DNA of 64,000 bases from Celeribacter baekdonensis (GCF_003047105.1 NZ_CP028475.1:1054001-1118000); one strand, 5' to 3'. Counted from the first letter of the stretch, positions 18,124 through 27,505 are shown. A program made the numbers and translations. The notes: a model not told the origin generated them from the sequence alone.

Positions 18124-19169
18124 TGGCCCATCTCCGCCATCAACTGCGCCTGATGATCGGAAATCAGCGCGTCAATCACCTCGTCCAAGTCACCGTTCAT
18201 CACCGCGTCGAGCTTATACAGCGTCAGATTGATGCGGTGGTCGGTCATCCGGCCTTGCGGAAAATTATAGGTGCGAATGCGTTCGGAGCGATCGCCGGAG
18301 CCGACCTGCGATTTGCGCTCGCTTGAGCGCGCATCATGCAGTTTTTGCCGCTCTGCGTCATAGAGCCGCGCACGCAGCACGGTCATCGCAATCTCTCGAT
18401 TGCGGTGCTGCGATTTTTCTGAGGAGGTGACGACAATCCCGGTCGGGATGTGGGTGATGCGCACAGCAGAATCGGTGGTGTTGACGTGTTGCCCGCCCGC
18501 GCCAGAGGCCCGCATCGTGTCGATCCGGATGTCATTGGCGTTGATCTCGATGTCCACGTCCTGCGCTTCGGGCAGCACTGCGACGGTGGCGGCGGAGGTA
18601 TGCACCCGCCCGCCCGATTCCGTCGTCGGCACACGTTGCACCCGGTGCACGCCGCTTTCAAACTTCATCCGGGCAAAGACGCCCTGCCCTGCGATATTGG
18701 CAATGACCTCTTTGACGCCGCCCAATTCGCTTTCCTGAAGTTCGATGATCTCGAACCGCCAGCCCCGCGCCTCGGCGTAGCGTTGATACATCCGCAGCAA
18801 ATCCCCCGCGAACAAAGCCGCCTCATCGCCGCCCGTGCCGGGTCGAATTTCGACGATGGCCGATCCGGTGTCGGCGGAATCTTTCGGCAAAAGCGCGATT
18901 TGCAGCGCCTCTTCGGCCTGAGGCAACTTGGCTTTGAGCACGGGAATTTCCTCAAGTGCCAAAGCCCGCATATCTGGGTCCGAAAGCATCTCTTCGGCGT
19001 CTGAGAGATCGGACAACAGGGTTTGATAGGCGTGGATTTGGTCCACCACGGGTTTTAAATCGGAATATTCCCGCCCCAAAGCCGCAATATCCCCGGTGCC
19101 TTGCGCCATGGAGGCCTCAAGGAATTCAAAACGCTCAACGATCTGGTGTAAACGGTCCTGTGGTATCAT
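18120..19169 (-). CDS. prfA: Peptide chain release factor 1
   Basis: Recognises UAA and UAG stop codons and triggers peptide release. The 349-residue protein has the peptidyl-transferase motif GGQ at 225-227. The codon-reading PxT motif (PTT, 181-183, in [18 protein letters not shown]) marks it as RF1 rather than RF2. It lies 58 bases after the DUF1499 gene and is coupled to prmC. Intact. Confidence 0.97.
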   Translation of the reverse strand: MIPQDRLHQIVERFEFLEASMAQGTGDIAALGREYSDLKPVVDQIHAYQTLLSDLSDAEEMLSDPDMRALALEEIPVLKAKLPQAEEALQIALLPKDSADTGSAIVEIRPGTGGDEAALFAGDLLRMYQRYAEARGWRFEIIELQESELGGVKEVIANIAGQGVFARMKFESGVHRVQRVPTTESGGRVHTSAATVAVLPEAQDVDIEINANDIRIDTMRASGAGGQHVNTTDSAVRITHIPTGIVVTSSEKSQHRNREIAMTVLRARLYDAERQKLHDARSSERKSQVGSGDRSERIRTYNFPQGRMTDHRINLTLYKLDAVMNGDLDEVIDALISDHQAQLMAEMGQ

Positions 19170-19227
19170 GGGGTGATCTGTTGCCCTGCAAATGCCGGAG
19201 GGTCAAGAGAAGGCGACGCAGCGCGGC

Positions 19228-19650
19228 TCAAAAACCCGCAGCCGCCCGCCATGCCGCCACCCGACGGCCATTGACGCCAAGATCGCCCTTGCCAAAGCGC
19301 AACCGTGCCAAAATCGCCACCTCTGCTCCGGCCTCATGCGGACGTACGGCAAGCGTGGTGAAATCCGGGAATCCCCAAAACGCGGTGCGGGTGCGATAGG
19401 TCAATCGCCCCTCCTCCACCGACCCGGCCACATGGCGGGTGCGTGGTTCGGTTTCGGCGATGGCGGCAAGACGCGCAAGGGCCTCGTCCGCCTCCATCGG
19501 CACGGTGAAAACCTCCAACACCCCGCCCGGCGCCGGGTCCGCCGCCGCAAACGGGTCGATGTGCCACCGTGACGGCACCGTGGGAGCCAGTCGCACCGCA
19601 GCTTGCAACAAGGCAAACAAGCCAATGAGAAGAAGAAGTGCGGTTTTCAC
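19228..19650 (-). CDS. DUF1499 family protein
   Basis: 140 residues with one N-terminal membrane helix (VKTALLLLIGLFALLQAAVRLA). A DUF1499 domain follows, marked by FTVPMEADEALARLAAIAE and by GRLTYRTRTAFWGFPDFTTL. The function of the family is not established. The GTG at 19650 begins one base after the stop of the ureohydrolase gene, which supports this start over the longer upstream frame. It belongs to the minus-strand run leading to prfA-prmC. Nothing in the sequence shows its substrate or partner. Confidence 0.83.
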   Translation of the reverse strand: MKTALLLLIGLFALLQAAVRLAPTVPSRWHIDPFAAADPAPGGVLEVFTVPMEADEALARLAAIAETEPRTRHVAGSVEEGRLTYRTRTAFWGFPDFTTLAVRPHEAGAEVAILARLRFGKGDLGVNGRRVAAWRAAAGF

Positions 19651-19651
19651 G

Positions 19652-20617
19652 TCAAACGCCCTTTCGCCGGGTCCAACCAAACAGGCTGATGATTTCCATT
19701 GCGACATGCGCGCCCGCAATCGCCGTGGCCCCTGTGGTGTCATAGGGTGGCGAGACTTCGACCACATCACCGCCGGTCAGATGGACCCCCGCAAGGTCAC
19801 GCAGGATGGCCGCTGCCTCCCACGAACTCAAACCGCCCCACACCGGCGTGCCAGTGCCGGGGGCAAAGGCCGGGTCCAGACAGTCAATGTCAAAGGTCAG
19901 ATAACAGGCGCGATCGCCGACGATCTTTTTGACCTCGGTGGCGACCCAGGCCGCACCGCGTTCATGCACCATCCGCGCATCAATGATATTGACGCCCATT
20001 GTGTCCGGGTTATCAGTGCGAATGCCGATCTGGACCGAGGTTTTCGGATCAATCAGCCCGGTTTTGACAGCTTTGTAGAACATCGTGCCGTGATCAATCC
20101 GGGTCAGATCGTCATCGGCCCAGGTGTCAGAGTGGGCATCGAAATGAATGAGGCTGAGGGGGCCGAATTTTTCGGCATGCGCCTTGAGGATCGGGTAGCT
20201 GATATAGTGATCGCCGCCCAAAACGAGGCTGCCAGCCCCAGAGGACAAAATCGTGCGAATGTGGTCGGTCAGCGTGTCAGGAAAATCGGAGACCTTGGCA
20301 TAATCAAAGGCCAGATCGCCGTAATCCACCACGTTGAATTCATCAAAGGGCGAATAGCCCCAACCGTAAGGCGCATCAAAAGCCTGCAACGCCGAGGCTT
20401 CGCGAATCGCGCGCGGGCCTAGGCGGGTGCCGGGGCGGTTGGTCACGGCCTGATCAAACGGCACGCCAGTGATGGCCAAATCGACCCCGCTCAGGTCTTT
20501 GGTATAACGGCGGCGAAAGGCGGACAGCGCCCCGCCAAAGGCGTTTTCAAACGCGAGCCCACGCCCCGAACCGGTGAAGGCCATATCAATTTGTGTCTTT
20601 GCGTCTTCCAATGCCAT
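19652..20617 (-). CDS. speB: Agmatinase/ureohydrolase family protein
   Basis: A two-manganese enzyme that hydrolyses guanidino compounds to urea plus an amine; agmatine to putrescine is the usual assignment. All metal ligands are visible in the 321-residue protein: GGDH 134-137, DAHSD 160-164 and DIDCLDP from 243. PGTGTPVWGG follows. Family members with this overall look also act on guanidinobutyrate or guanidinopropionate, so the substrate is not certain. It is the first gene of the run speB-DUF1499-prfA-prmC; the stop is 1 base from the next start. Confidence 0.9.
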   Translation of the reverse strand: MALEDAKTQIDMAFTGSGRGLAFENAFGGALSAFRRRYTKDLSGVDLAITGVPFDQAVTNRPGTRLGPRAIREASALQAFDAPYGWGYSPFDEFNVVDYGDLAFDYAKVSDFPDTLTDHIRTILSSGAGSLVLGGDHYISYPILKAHAEKFGPLSLIHFDAHSDTWADDDLTRIDHGTMFYKAVKTGLIDPKTSVQIGIRTDNPDTMGVNIIDARMVHERGAAWVATEVKKIVGDRACYLTFDIDCLDPAFAPGTGTPVWGGLSSWEAAAILRDLAGVHLTGGDVVEVSPPYDTTGATAIAGAHVAMEIISLFGWTRRKGV

Positions 20618-20754
20618 GTTGTGGCCTTTCGCTCGTCAGTCGGTCAAATGACCTGGTCGCGCCTGTTGAGCCAAGCTTGCGATACAGATCTCGGCGCAGT
20701 TTAGCGTGGCGGGCGGGCTTGGCAATCAGATGCGGTTCAATTGTGAGCCGCCAC

Positions 20755-20788
20755 TAAAAAACCCCCGCCCTGAGATCAGGACGAGGGC
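20755..20788 (-). terminator. Terminator of the outer-membrane barrel gene
   Basis: On the minus strand a 12-bp stem (two G-U pairs) is followed by six Ts (plus-strand As at 20756-20761), about 85 bases past the barrel gene's stop. Confidence 0.8.
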
Positions 20789-20872
20789 TGCGACGAAAGG
20801 AAACGCGGGGAACGCCTTTCGTCACTGGGGGGAACCCAAGGGCCGCGCGAAAGCGGCCCTTCAATCCAGAGT

Positions 20873-21463
20873 TTAGAAGCGGAACGACACGCGCGCACCA
20901 AGCGTGGTGGCGGAGAGATCAGAACCGCTGTTGTCGAACTCGTTAAAGTCGTTTTGCAACAGTTCAACACCTGCGTTCACGTTGTCGGTCACAGCGTAAT
21001 CCACACCGATACCGTAGGTCACGCCCGTGTCGGAATAGGAGGTCCCGCCGATATCAGCGTTGGCATAGGCCGCGCCGACCACACCGTAAACAAGAGTGGA
21101 ACCCAAGTCATAGCCAGCCCGCAATTTCAGGCGGGTCATGTCGTCAAGCTTGGTGGTGCCATCTTCGAGTTCGGATTTGAGGTATTCAAGCTCCCCCCCC
21201 AAAACAAACTGACCAAAGTCGTAATCATAGCCGCCAAACAGGCCGTAGGTCATGTCATCGGCGTTATCGAGCGCATCATTGCCCCAACCGTAGCCAAGCG
21301 TGCCACCGGCATAAGCTCCCGTCCAATCGGCGCCAACCGGCACCACCGGTGCAGGGGTGTAAACAGTGGGCTCAGGGGTCGGCGCGGTCATGCCACCAGC
21401 AAATGCAGGGGCGGAAAGAGCCATGCTCGCGAGCACCAGAACGGAAGTTGTCATACGTTTCAT
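20873..21463 (-). CDS. Outer-membrane beta-barrel protein (porin-like, Omp25/OmpA-barrel type)
   Basis: A 196-residue precursor with a signal peptide MKRMTTSVLVLASMALSAPAFA and a short Pro/Thr-rich linker. A small 8-stranded barrel follows, opening with DWTGAYAGGTLGYGWG, rich in alternating aromatic and glycine residues and ending in the classic terminal Phe (RVSFRF). The ATG at 21463 has a strong AAGGAGA site; the frame runs further upstream but without a signal sequence in the right place. It has its own terminator. A specific transport role cannot be assigned. Confidence 0.87.
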   Translation of the reverse strand: MKRMTTSVLVLASMALSAPAFAGGMTAPTPEPTVYTPAPVVPVGADWTGAYAGGTLGYGWGNDALDNADDMTYGLFGGYDYDFGQFVLGGELEYLKSELEDGTTKLDDMTRLKLRAGYDLGSTLVYGVVGAAYANADIGGTSYSDTGVTYGIGVDYAVTDNVNAGVELLQNDFNEFDNSGSDLSATTLGARVSFRF

Positions 21464-21653
21464 AATTGTCTCCTTAACTGCCTCAGGATCGTCCAAAGGT
21501 GATGTCGTTTGCGACACCTCGATCAGGGAGATAATGGTTTTTTCATAAACAAACAGGGGGGTTACGGTCACGCCCGCGTGAGGTCTTCGTGATGGGACAA
21601 AAGACGCCGAAGGATTTGGATGTTCTGGCAGGAAGCTGCCGAAATTGGCCTCG

Positions 21654-21683
21654 AAAAAGAAAAACCCCGACTTAAGCGTCGGA
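21654..21683 (-). terminator. Terminator overlapping the stop codon of the second ABC-F gene
   Basis: A 5-bp GC-rich stem (CCGAC/GTCGG) with a 6-base loop is followed on the minus strand by GGTTTTTCTTTTTC. The gene's TAA lies in the loop. The stem is short, so this is a moderate call. Confidence 0.6.
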
Positions 21684-23519
21684 ATTTTTCTCCTCAAGCG
21701 TAAGCCATTCCTCCTCAGCCGAAGCGAGTGCCTCTTGGCGTTCGGTCAACATATCTGTGGCCTTTTTGAACTTCACCGGCTCACGCGTGAACAGGTCAGG
21801 ATCGGCCAAAAGTTCGGACAATTTGGCAATTTGCGATTCGATCTGCGCCATCTCGTCGGGCAAAGCCTCAAGACGGTGCTTTTCGGTAAAGGTCAGCGCG
21901 GTTTTCGCCTTTGCCGGGGATTGCGATGTCTCTGCGGGCTTGGCATCTGCCGGTTTGCTCGCAGCCCGCTCCGCCTGCTTGGCATTTTCGCGTTCGCGCG
22001 CCTTGGCCACAGCCCCGCGTTGCGATTGATAATCCGACCAGCCGCCGGGATATGAGGTGGCCCAGCCATCGCCCTCCATCGCCACGGTTTGCGTTGCCAC
22101 CCGGTCGATAAAATCGCGGTCGTGCGACACCAAAAGGACCGTACCTTCGAAATCGGTCAAAAGCTCCTGCAACAGGTCGAGCGTTTCGATATCAAGATCG
22201 TTGGTCGGTTCGTCGAGCACCAAAAGGTTCGACGGGTGCGCCATGATTTTCGCCAACAACAGCCGCGCCTTTTCGCCCCCCGACAATGAGCGCACAGGCG
22301 CACGCGCTTGGGCGTCTGAGAACAGGAATTCTTTGAGATAGCCGACCACATGTTTCGGCACGCCGCGCACCATGACCTGATCGGCCTTGCCCGACACCCG
22401 CATGTCTTTGTCCGACGTCATCGCCTCCCAAAGCGTCAAATCTTCGCGAATGTTGGAGCGGTTTTGGTCGAACACCGCCATGTCCAATTTGGTGCCGAGT
22501 TTGATCGTGCCCGTGTCCGGTTCCATCTCACCGGTGAGCATTTTCAACAGTGTGGTTTTGCCCGCGCCATTGGGGCCGACAAACGCGATCCGGTCGCCGC
22601 GCGCCACTTTGATGGTGAAATCGCGTAGGATCACCTTGTCGCCAAAGCTTTTGGAAATGCCTTCGGCCTCAACCACGCGTTTGCCGGACTTTTCAACCAC
22701 TTCAAGATCCATCGCCGCCGTGCCCTGACGTCGGATTTGGCTGGAGCGCTCAGAGCGCAGCTCTTGCAGCGCCCGCACCCGGCCTTGGTTGCGTTTGCGC
22801 CGGGCCGAAATGCCCTCGACCGCCCACCGCGCCTCGGCTTTGATCTTGCGATCCAACTTGTGGCGCTGCATGTCCTCGTCGTCCCAAATCTTGTCGCGCC
22901 ATTCTTCAAAGGCTTCAAACCCTTGCTCTTGGCGACGCACCTCACCGCGGTCGATCCAAAGCGTCGCGCGGGTCAGGTGATTGAGAAAAGCGCGGTCGTG
23001 CGAGATCAGCACATAGGCGGTTTTGGTCGATTTCAATTCGTCTTCAAGCCAGGCGATGGCTTCAATGTCCAAATGGTTGGTCGGCTCGTCGAGCAACATC
23101 AACCCCGGCGCTTCGGCCAACAGTTTGGCCAAGGCGGCGCGGCGTTTTTCGCCCCCCGAGGCGGTGTCCACCGGCGTCTCGGGATCAAATTTAAGGCCCT
23201 CTGCGACCATGTCGACCTTATAGGTCTCCGCCGGATCAAGCTGTGAGGCGGCAAAAGCGCCCAAAGTGGCAAACCCCGACAGATCCGGGTCCTGTTCCAT
23301 ATAGCCAACGGTGATCCCCGGCCCCAAAACCCGCGATCCCCGGTCCGGTTCAACCAGTCCGGCCATGACCTTGAGCAAGGTCGATTTCCCCGACCCGTTG
23401 CGTCCCACAAGGGCGACACGATCGCCCTCCTGAACCACAAGGCCAAGGCCATCAAATACGGGATCTCCCCCAAAAGTGAGGGAAATGTCGGAGAGCTGTA
23501 ATACGGGTGCGCGTGCCAT
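21672..23519 (-). CDS. ABC-F family ATP-binding protein, Uup-like (second of two)
   Basis: 615 residues, no membrane helices. The two ATPase domains have GRNGSGKST at about 38-46 with SGGEKRRAAL and LLDEPTNHLD, then GPNGAGKTT with LSGGEKARLLL and LVLDEPTNDLD. The domain linker carries a long basic helix (RKRNQGRVRALQELRSER). The C-terminus has an Ala/Lys-rich stretch and a helical hairpin like the Uup C-terminal domain. DNA or ribosome association is known for Uup and inferred here. It differs clearly in sequence from the ABC-F protein at 872, so it is not a recent duplicate. Confidence 0.92.
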   Translation of the reverse strand: MARAPVLQLSDISLTFGGDPVFDGLGLVVQEGDRVALVGRNGSGKSTLLKVMAGLVEPDRGSRVLGPGITVGYMEQDPDLSGFATLGAFAASQLDPAETYKVDMVAEGLKFDPETPVDTASGGEKRRAALAKLLAEAPGLMLLDEPTNHLDIEAIAWLEDELKSTKTAYVLISHDRAFLNHLTRATLWIDRGEVRRQEQGFEAFEEWRDKIWDDEDMQRHKLDRKIKAEARWAVEGISARRKRNQGRVRALQELRSERSSQIRRQGTAAMDLEVVEKSGKRVVEAEGISKSFGDKVILRDFTIKVARGDRIAFVGPNGAGKTTLLKMLTGEMEPDTGTIKLGTKLDMAVFDQNRSNIREDLTLWEAMTSDKDMRVSGKADQVMVRGVPKHVVGYLKEFLFSDAQARAPVRSLSGGEKARLLLAKIMAHPSNLLVLDEPTNDLDIETLDLLQELLTDFEGTVLLVSHDRDFIDRVATQTVAMEGDGWATSYPGGWSDYQSQRGAVAKARERENAKQAERAASKPADAKPAETSQSPAKAKTALTFTEKHRLEALPDEMAQIESQIAKLSELLADPDLFTREPVKFKKATDMLTERQEALASAEEEWLTLEEKNSDA

Positions 23520-23795
23520 GGGGCACCGCTACTGTGCGCCGCACGAAAGGTCAACGGGGAACGGAGCGAGTGTCGCACTGACGGAGCGGTCGCACTGTAC
23601 AGAGATGGCTCTTTGCAAACTGTGATCGTCGCGCAAAGCCGCCATTGGGCAAAGGTGCAGTGAATGGCGGGTTTGAGGCCTGTTTGGCGGATGCTGCACG
23701 GCGCATGGGTGACCGCTTTGATGAGGCTTACACCATTGCCTTTTCGCTTGCATGCACCTGATAGGATGTTGCAAAGTTCGGCAATGAAGGGCCAA

Positions 23796-24296
23796 ATGAA
23801 ACCTCTCTATCGTTCTGTGAATACCCGCACCCACGGCGTTCGGCACGGTTCGGGTGCAAAATCGAAATGGGCCAGAAACACGAAGGCTTCTGCAAAAAAC
23901 GTTTCCATGAAACAGTCGATGCACTCAGGGCAGAGACACGGCTATGACTATACACCACTCTTCAAGTTTTTGCTTTCCCGCGTTGGAAAAAATTGGACTG
24001 ACGTCCACAGCGAGGCCATCGCAAGGTTGGATCGCGAAGATCCAATAACCTGGATAGTTGCAGCTAGCTTCTCGGATGGAAAACCTTTTGTTCGTGTTGG
24101 GGAAAGCTCCTATTTTAGCGGGTTGTATGTGGATGAGGACAACCTGTTGGCTGTAGTTGATCCCGAACTCACGGCAGAAACGATGCGCCCTTTTTGTGCC
24201 TGCTGTACGCACACGCTAAATGGAGTACGCCTCACGACACCTTACTCGGCCTCTTCCGATCAGAATTTCGACGAGGACCGAAGCGGACGTCTATAG
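23796..24296 (+). CDS. Unrecognised 166-residue protein with a CxCC motif
   Basis: No family was recognised. The first 50 residues are very basic and His/Ser/Arg-rich (MKPLYRSVNTRTHGVRHGSG at the start) and look unstructured. The middle (YTPLFKFLLSRVGKNWTDVHSEAIARL, then GESSYFSGLYVDED) looks folded. Near the end CACCTHTLNG at 134-143 could bind a metal or be redox-active. The ATG at 23796 has GAAGG five bases upstream; the frame is open from 23664. It is a lone plus-strand gene between minus-strand genes, so it has no operon partner. Nucleic-acid binding through the basic tail is only a guess. Confidence 0.7.
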   Translation: MKPLYRSVNTRTHGVRHGSGAKSKWARNTKASAKNVSMKQSMHSGQRHGYDYTPLFKFLLSRVGKNWTDVHSEAIARLDREDPITWIVAASFSDGKPFVRVGESSYFSGLYVDEDNLLAVVDPELTAETMRPFCACCTHTLNGVRLTTPYSASSDQNFDEDRSGRL

Positions 24297-24412
24297 CGTT
24301 GGGCGCAAGGTCAGCTTCGCCCCGCATTGCCATCCGGGGCGCGCAACACTCGGAAGATCCACTCACAGTCTCTGATCTGAAACCAGATCTGCAAAGGGTT
24401 AAAACCGGCCCC

Positions 24413-25174
24413 TTACCCCGCCACAGCCCGCAGCAGCTTCTTGCGCGCGGGTGGGATGGCGTTGATTTCCACCCCTGTGAACACATGCATCGTGCCAAGG
24501 TCGCGATCCACGACGGCGTGATCTGACACCCAGCCGCCCATCATCAGGTAGGTTTTCAGCAGCGGCGGCATTTTCAACATGGCGCGGCGGGCGTCGGGTT
24601 TGCGGCGCAGGCGGGCGGCGAATTTGAACACGTTGGGGGCTTTGACCTTGGGCAGGAACCGTTTCGGCCCCAAATGACGGTGTTTGAGCATGGCCAAAGC
24701 ATCGGCGTGGTCTTTCCATTCGGTGCCATGAAAGGACGAACAGCCAAACAGCAATGCGATCTCTTGTTCATCGACATAGCGCGTCATCGCGCCCCAAGCG
24801 ACGCGCAAAATATCTGGATCGCGCGCCTCAGGGTGAATGCAAAACCGGCCCATCTCCAACATCCGGCCTTCGAAATCGGCCAAACCGTCGAGGCCGTAAA
24901 ACTGCGCCGAATAGCTCCGGGCAATGTCGGCACCGCCCGCGAGATCGAGGAAGCGGTAGGTGCAGACAAGCCGCCCGGTTTTGCGCTCTTCGATCAACAC
25001 ATGGCGACAGAGCGCATCAAAATCATCGGCCTCAAGCCCATCAGCGCGCAGACCTGCGGCCTGTGCGCCCGATCCAACGATAAAGGCCAGATAGCGCAGG
25101 CGCTGCGCCGCTTCGATGTCGGGACGGGTCTCAGCAAAACGGGCGGTGTAACGGCCCTTGAGCAACGGGATCAT
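24413..25174 (-). CDS. olsB: L-ornithine N(alpha)-acyltransferase (GNAT fold), ornithine-lipid synthesis
   Basis: OlsB puts a 3-hydroxyacyl chain from ACP on ornithine, making lyso-ornithine lipid, a membrane lipid used under phosphate limitation. The 253-residue protein starts MIPLLKGRYTARFAETRPDIEAAQ. It contains RLRYLAFIVG, LEMGRFCIHPEARDPDILR and LLFGCSSFHGTE, typical of the OlsB/hemolysin-like acyltransferase group. The second-step enzyme gene olsA is not next to it in this window. Related proteins are sometimes annotated simply as GNAT or putative hemolysin; olsB is the likelier reading. Confidence 0.82.
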   Translation of the reverse strand: MIPLLKGRYTARFAETRPDIEAAQRLRYLAFIVGSGAQAAGLRADGLEADDFDALCRHVLIEERKTGRLVCTYRFLDLAGGADIARSYSAQFYGLDGLADFEGRMLEMGRFCIHPEARDPDILRVAWGAMTRYVDEQEIALLFGCSSFHGTEWKDHADALAMLKHRHLGPKRFLPKVKAPNVFKFAARLRRKPDARRAMLKMPPLLKTYLMMGGWVSDHAVVDRDLGTMHVFTGVEINAIPPARKKLLRAVAG

Positions 25175-25352
25175 GGCACTGGTCCTTTTTCAGCCTCACC
25201 TCAGGCATCCATCCCAAACAAGGGACGCCTATAGACTATGGTGTCTCCCCTTCTTGCCTGCAAGACATGACGATTTTTTGAAACTCGGTTTGGCTTGCTT
25301 CACGCCGCCAATCCCCTATCTGCTATACCAAAGAGCAAAAGGAGTGCGCATA

Positions 25353-25760
25353 ATGGTGAAAATTCACAAAACAGAGGCCGAATGGCGCGACTCATTGGAC
25401 CCTGAGACCTATCGCGTGACGCGGGAGGCCGGAACCGAGCGGCCTTTTTCCCACCCCGGTTTTCCGAAATCAGCAGGGTCGTTTAAATGCGCCTGTTGCG
25501 GGGCGGAACTGTTCACCCAAGAGACCAAATATGAAAGCCACTGCGGCTGGCCCGCGTTTTACGCCACCAAAGAGGGCGCGCCCGTGGCCGAAACCCGCGA
25601 TCTGTCGCATGGCATGGTCCGCGTCGAGGTGCATTGCGACGATTGCGGTGCGCATTTGGGCCATGTGTTCCCCGACGGACCACAGGACAAAACCGGCATG
25701 CGCTATTGCATCAACGGCGTGTCGATCCGGTTTGAGCCGACTGAGGGCGCAGAGGGATAA
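25353..25760 (+). CDS. msrB: Peptide-methionine (R)-S-oxide reductase
   Basis: Repairs methionine-R-sulfoxide in oxidised proteins using thioredoxin. The 135-residue protein has two zinc-binding CxxC pairs (Cys46/Cys49 and Cys95/Cys98), SHCGWPAF with Cys64, and the catalytic Cys119 in RYCING. The ATG at 25353 follows a clean AAAGGAG; the longer upstream frame is spurious. It is monocistronic, with the shared terminator at 25798-25826 against bamE. Confidence 0.96.
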   Translation: MVKIHKTEAEWRDSLDPETYRVTREAGTERPFSHPGFPKSAGSFKCACCGAELFTQETKYESHCGWPAFYATKEGAPVAETRDLSHGMVRVEVHCDDCGAHLGHVFPDGPQDKTGMRYCINGVSIRFEPTEGAEG

Positions 25761-25797
25761 GCCGGGGTCAGGCGAAAACGCCCGAACAGCCGCCAAA

Positions 25798-25826
25798 CAA
25801 AAAGCCGCCCATAAGGCGGCTTTTTC
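25798..25826. terminator. Bidirectional terminator between msrB and bamE
   Basis: A perfect 9-bp inverted repeat (25801-25809 with 25815-25823, loop CATAA) is flanked by A-run and T-run, between convergent genes. Confidence 0.88.
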
Positions 25827-25846
25827 ATGCGGGATACGACAGCCCG

Positions 25847-26299
25847 TTACTGCAACAATTGATCGGCAGAAATTTGCCCCAAGTTGCCAAACAGCTGTTT
25901 GATAAAGGTCGTGCCCTTGGTGTTGGCCACGGTCACACGACGCGACAAGACCACAACACGGCCCTGTTCCAACCCGAACCGTTCGATGTTGCTGACTGTG
26001 CCGCGCGAATCAAAGGAGATGGCAACGACCTGGCGGTCCACCTCTTTGGGCGCAAGCGCCCCCATATGACGGAATTGCGAGCGGACATAATACCACCCGG
26101 AACTGTCCAAAATGCCTTCGGTGCCGGGGACGCCGATCACGTCAGACACCGTGTCTTTGGTGTCCACACCGACAACAACCTGCGCCAAAGCCTCATCAGA
26201 GGGCACATAGCCATGATTGCGGTATTGCGCGACACAGCCGGACAAAACAACGGCAAAGACAACGCCCAAAGAGAGCCCTAAAATACGGTTCAATCTCAT
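25847..26299 (-). CDS. bamE: Outer-membrane protein assembly factor BamE (SmpA/OmlA lipoprotein)
   Basis: A lipoprotein of the BAM complex that inserts barrels into the outer membrane. 150 residues. The signal peptide has the lipobox LSGC, Cys22 being the lipidated residue. The SmpA/OmlA domain shows VDTKDTVSDVIGVPGTEGI and WYYVRSQFRHMG. The ATG at 26299 follows AAAGGA; an upstream in-frame ATG at 26332 would bury the signal sequence. It is divergent from the DUF177 gene, a conserved neighbour arrangement in Rhodobacterales. Confidence 0.93.
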   Translation of the reverse strand: MRLNRILGLSLGVVFAVVLSGCVAQYRNHGYVPSDEALAQVVVGVDTKDTVSDVIGVPGTEGILDSSGWYYVRSQFRHMGALAPKEVDRQVVAISFDSRGTVSNIERFGLEQGRVVVLSRRVTVANTKGTTFIKQLFGNLGQISADQLLQ

Positions 26300-26412
26300 A
26301 GTCGGTCCTTTTGGGAAAATGCGTGTGGACATGTGCCCCCTCTTGCCTTGTGCGCGCGCGCCTCGTATCCGGCTTATAGAAACAGCGCCCGACGATCAAG
26401 GAGACATCCAAC

Positions 26413-26979
26413 ATGGGACACGACGGTTTGACCAGCTGGGGCACAGAGTTGCGCTTGCGCGATCTCTCAAATGCCCACGCTCACCCGTTCCGCCTCATCC
26501 CCACCTCGGAAGACATGGAGGTGCTGGCCACAGCGCTCGGCCTGTCTGCGGTGAAAAAGCTACGTTTTGAAGGCAAACTCACCCCCATCGGCAAACGCGA
26601 CTGGCAATTGACCGGAACGCTGGGCGCCACGGTGGTTCAGCCCTGTGTGGCCACGCTTGCGCCAGTCACCACCCGGATTGATGCGCCGCTCTCGCGCACC
26701 TATCTGGCCGATCACACGGATGAGATCGACACGGCCGATGCCGAAATCGAAGCGCCCGAGGACGATACGATCGAAGCTCTGCCGGCATCCTTGTTGCTGT
26801 CCTTGGTGGCCGAAGAGGCGCTTGCGCTTGCTGCGCCCGATTATCCCCGCGCCGAAGGGGTCGAAACCATCAGCGCCCAAATCACCGAGCCGGGCAAAGC
26901 GCCTTTGCAAGATGAGGATACAAAGCCTTTTGCCAGCCTGAAAGCACTGCGCGATCGGCTTGGAAAAGACGACAGTTGA
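26413..26979 (+). CDS. DUF177 (YceD family) protein
   Basis: 188 residues of the YceD/DUF177 family, which is almost always encoded just upstream of rpmF and is thought to take part in large-subunit or 23S rRNA accumulation. Visible marks are the LRLRDLSNAHAHPFRL start, the strand GTLGATVVQPCVATLAPV and an acidic second half (DTADAEIEAPEDDTIEAL). It lacks the four-Cys arrangement of some members. The gap to rpmF is 319 bases, unusually long for this pair. Confidence 0.87.
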   Translation: MGHDGLTSWGTELRLRDLSNAHAHPFRLIPTSEDMEVLATALGLSAVKKLRFEGKLTPIGKRDWQLTGTLGATVVQPCVATLAPVTTRIDAPLSRTYLADHTDEIDTADAEIEAPEDDTIEALPASLLLSLVAEEALALAAPDYPRAEGVETISAQITEPGKAPLQDEDTKPFASLKALRDRLGKDDS

Positions 26980-27298
26980 GCCCGGAAAAAGACGTATAAA
27001 CCGAGACCAAACAAAAAGGTTGCACGGCTCAAGATTCCGAGTATGTTCCCGGCCTCGCTTCCCGTAACGGTTTTGCCTGTGGCATCTGTGGCGCATGGGA
27101 TCGGTCCTGACACAGGTCACGGACCATATTCATGTGTCATCCATGTCAAACTGCATGGTTTACACTCTGCCCGCGAAGCCCTATGAAGCGCCGAGAATTG
27201 ATCGGGATAACACCCGAATATATATGGGGCCCCGGCCCCGCCCACCTAGGGGCCCGCAGCAAAGGCGGATCAGATCCCCACGAACCCGAGGTCGAGAC
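26980..27298. other. 319-bp leader region before rpmF
   Basis: No gene was recognised. The stretch is GC-rich near its end (GGGGCCCCGGCCCCGCCC at about 27225-27243) and could form RNA structure in the rpmF leader. No known ribosomal-protein leader motif was identified. A separate promoter for rpmF-plsX-fabH probably lies here. Confidence 0.4.
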
Positions 27299-27505
27299 AT
27301 GGCTGTTCCTCAGAATAAAGTCACCCGCTCCAAGCGGAACATGCGCCGCGCGCACGACGCATTGGTTGCTGGCAACCCGGCAGAATGCCCAAACTGTGGC
27401 GAATTGAAACGCCCGCACCACGTGTGTGGCGCATGCGGTCACTATGACGAGCGCGAAGTCGTTGCAAAAGCCGACGAGATTGATCTCGACGACGACGCAG
27501 CGTAA
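27299..27505 (+). CDS. rpmF: 50S ribosomal protein L32
   Basis: A 68-residue ribosomal protein beginning [20 protein letters not shown]. It keeps the zinc-ribbon pattern CPNC and CGAC, with the acidic tail common in alphaproteobacteria. The ATG at 27299 fits the conserved N-terminus; the longer upstream frame is spurious. It precedes plsX and fabH, the standard ribosome-lipid gene cluster. Confidence 0.97.
   Translation: MAVPQNKVTRSKRNMRRAHDALVAGNPAECPNCGELKRPHHVCGACGHYDEREVVAKADEIDLDDDAA

Noticed and set aside
21672..23519. The two ABC-F genes as a duplication pair
   Set aside because: The motifs and linkers differ along the whole length, so they belong to different subfamilies rather than being a recent copy.
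26980..27298. Riboswitch or ribosomal leader upstream of rpmF
   Set aside because: GC-rich and potentially structured, but no conserved leader elements were recognised.
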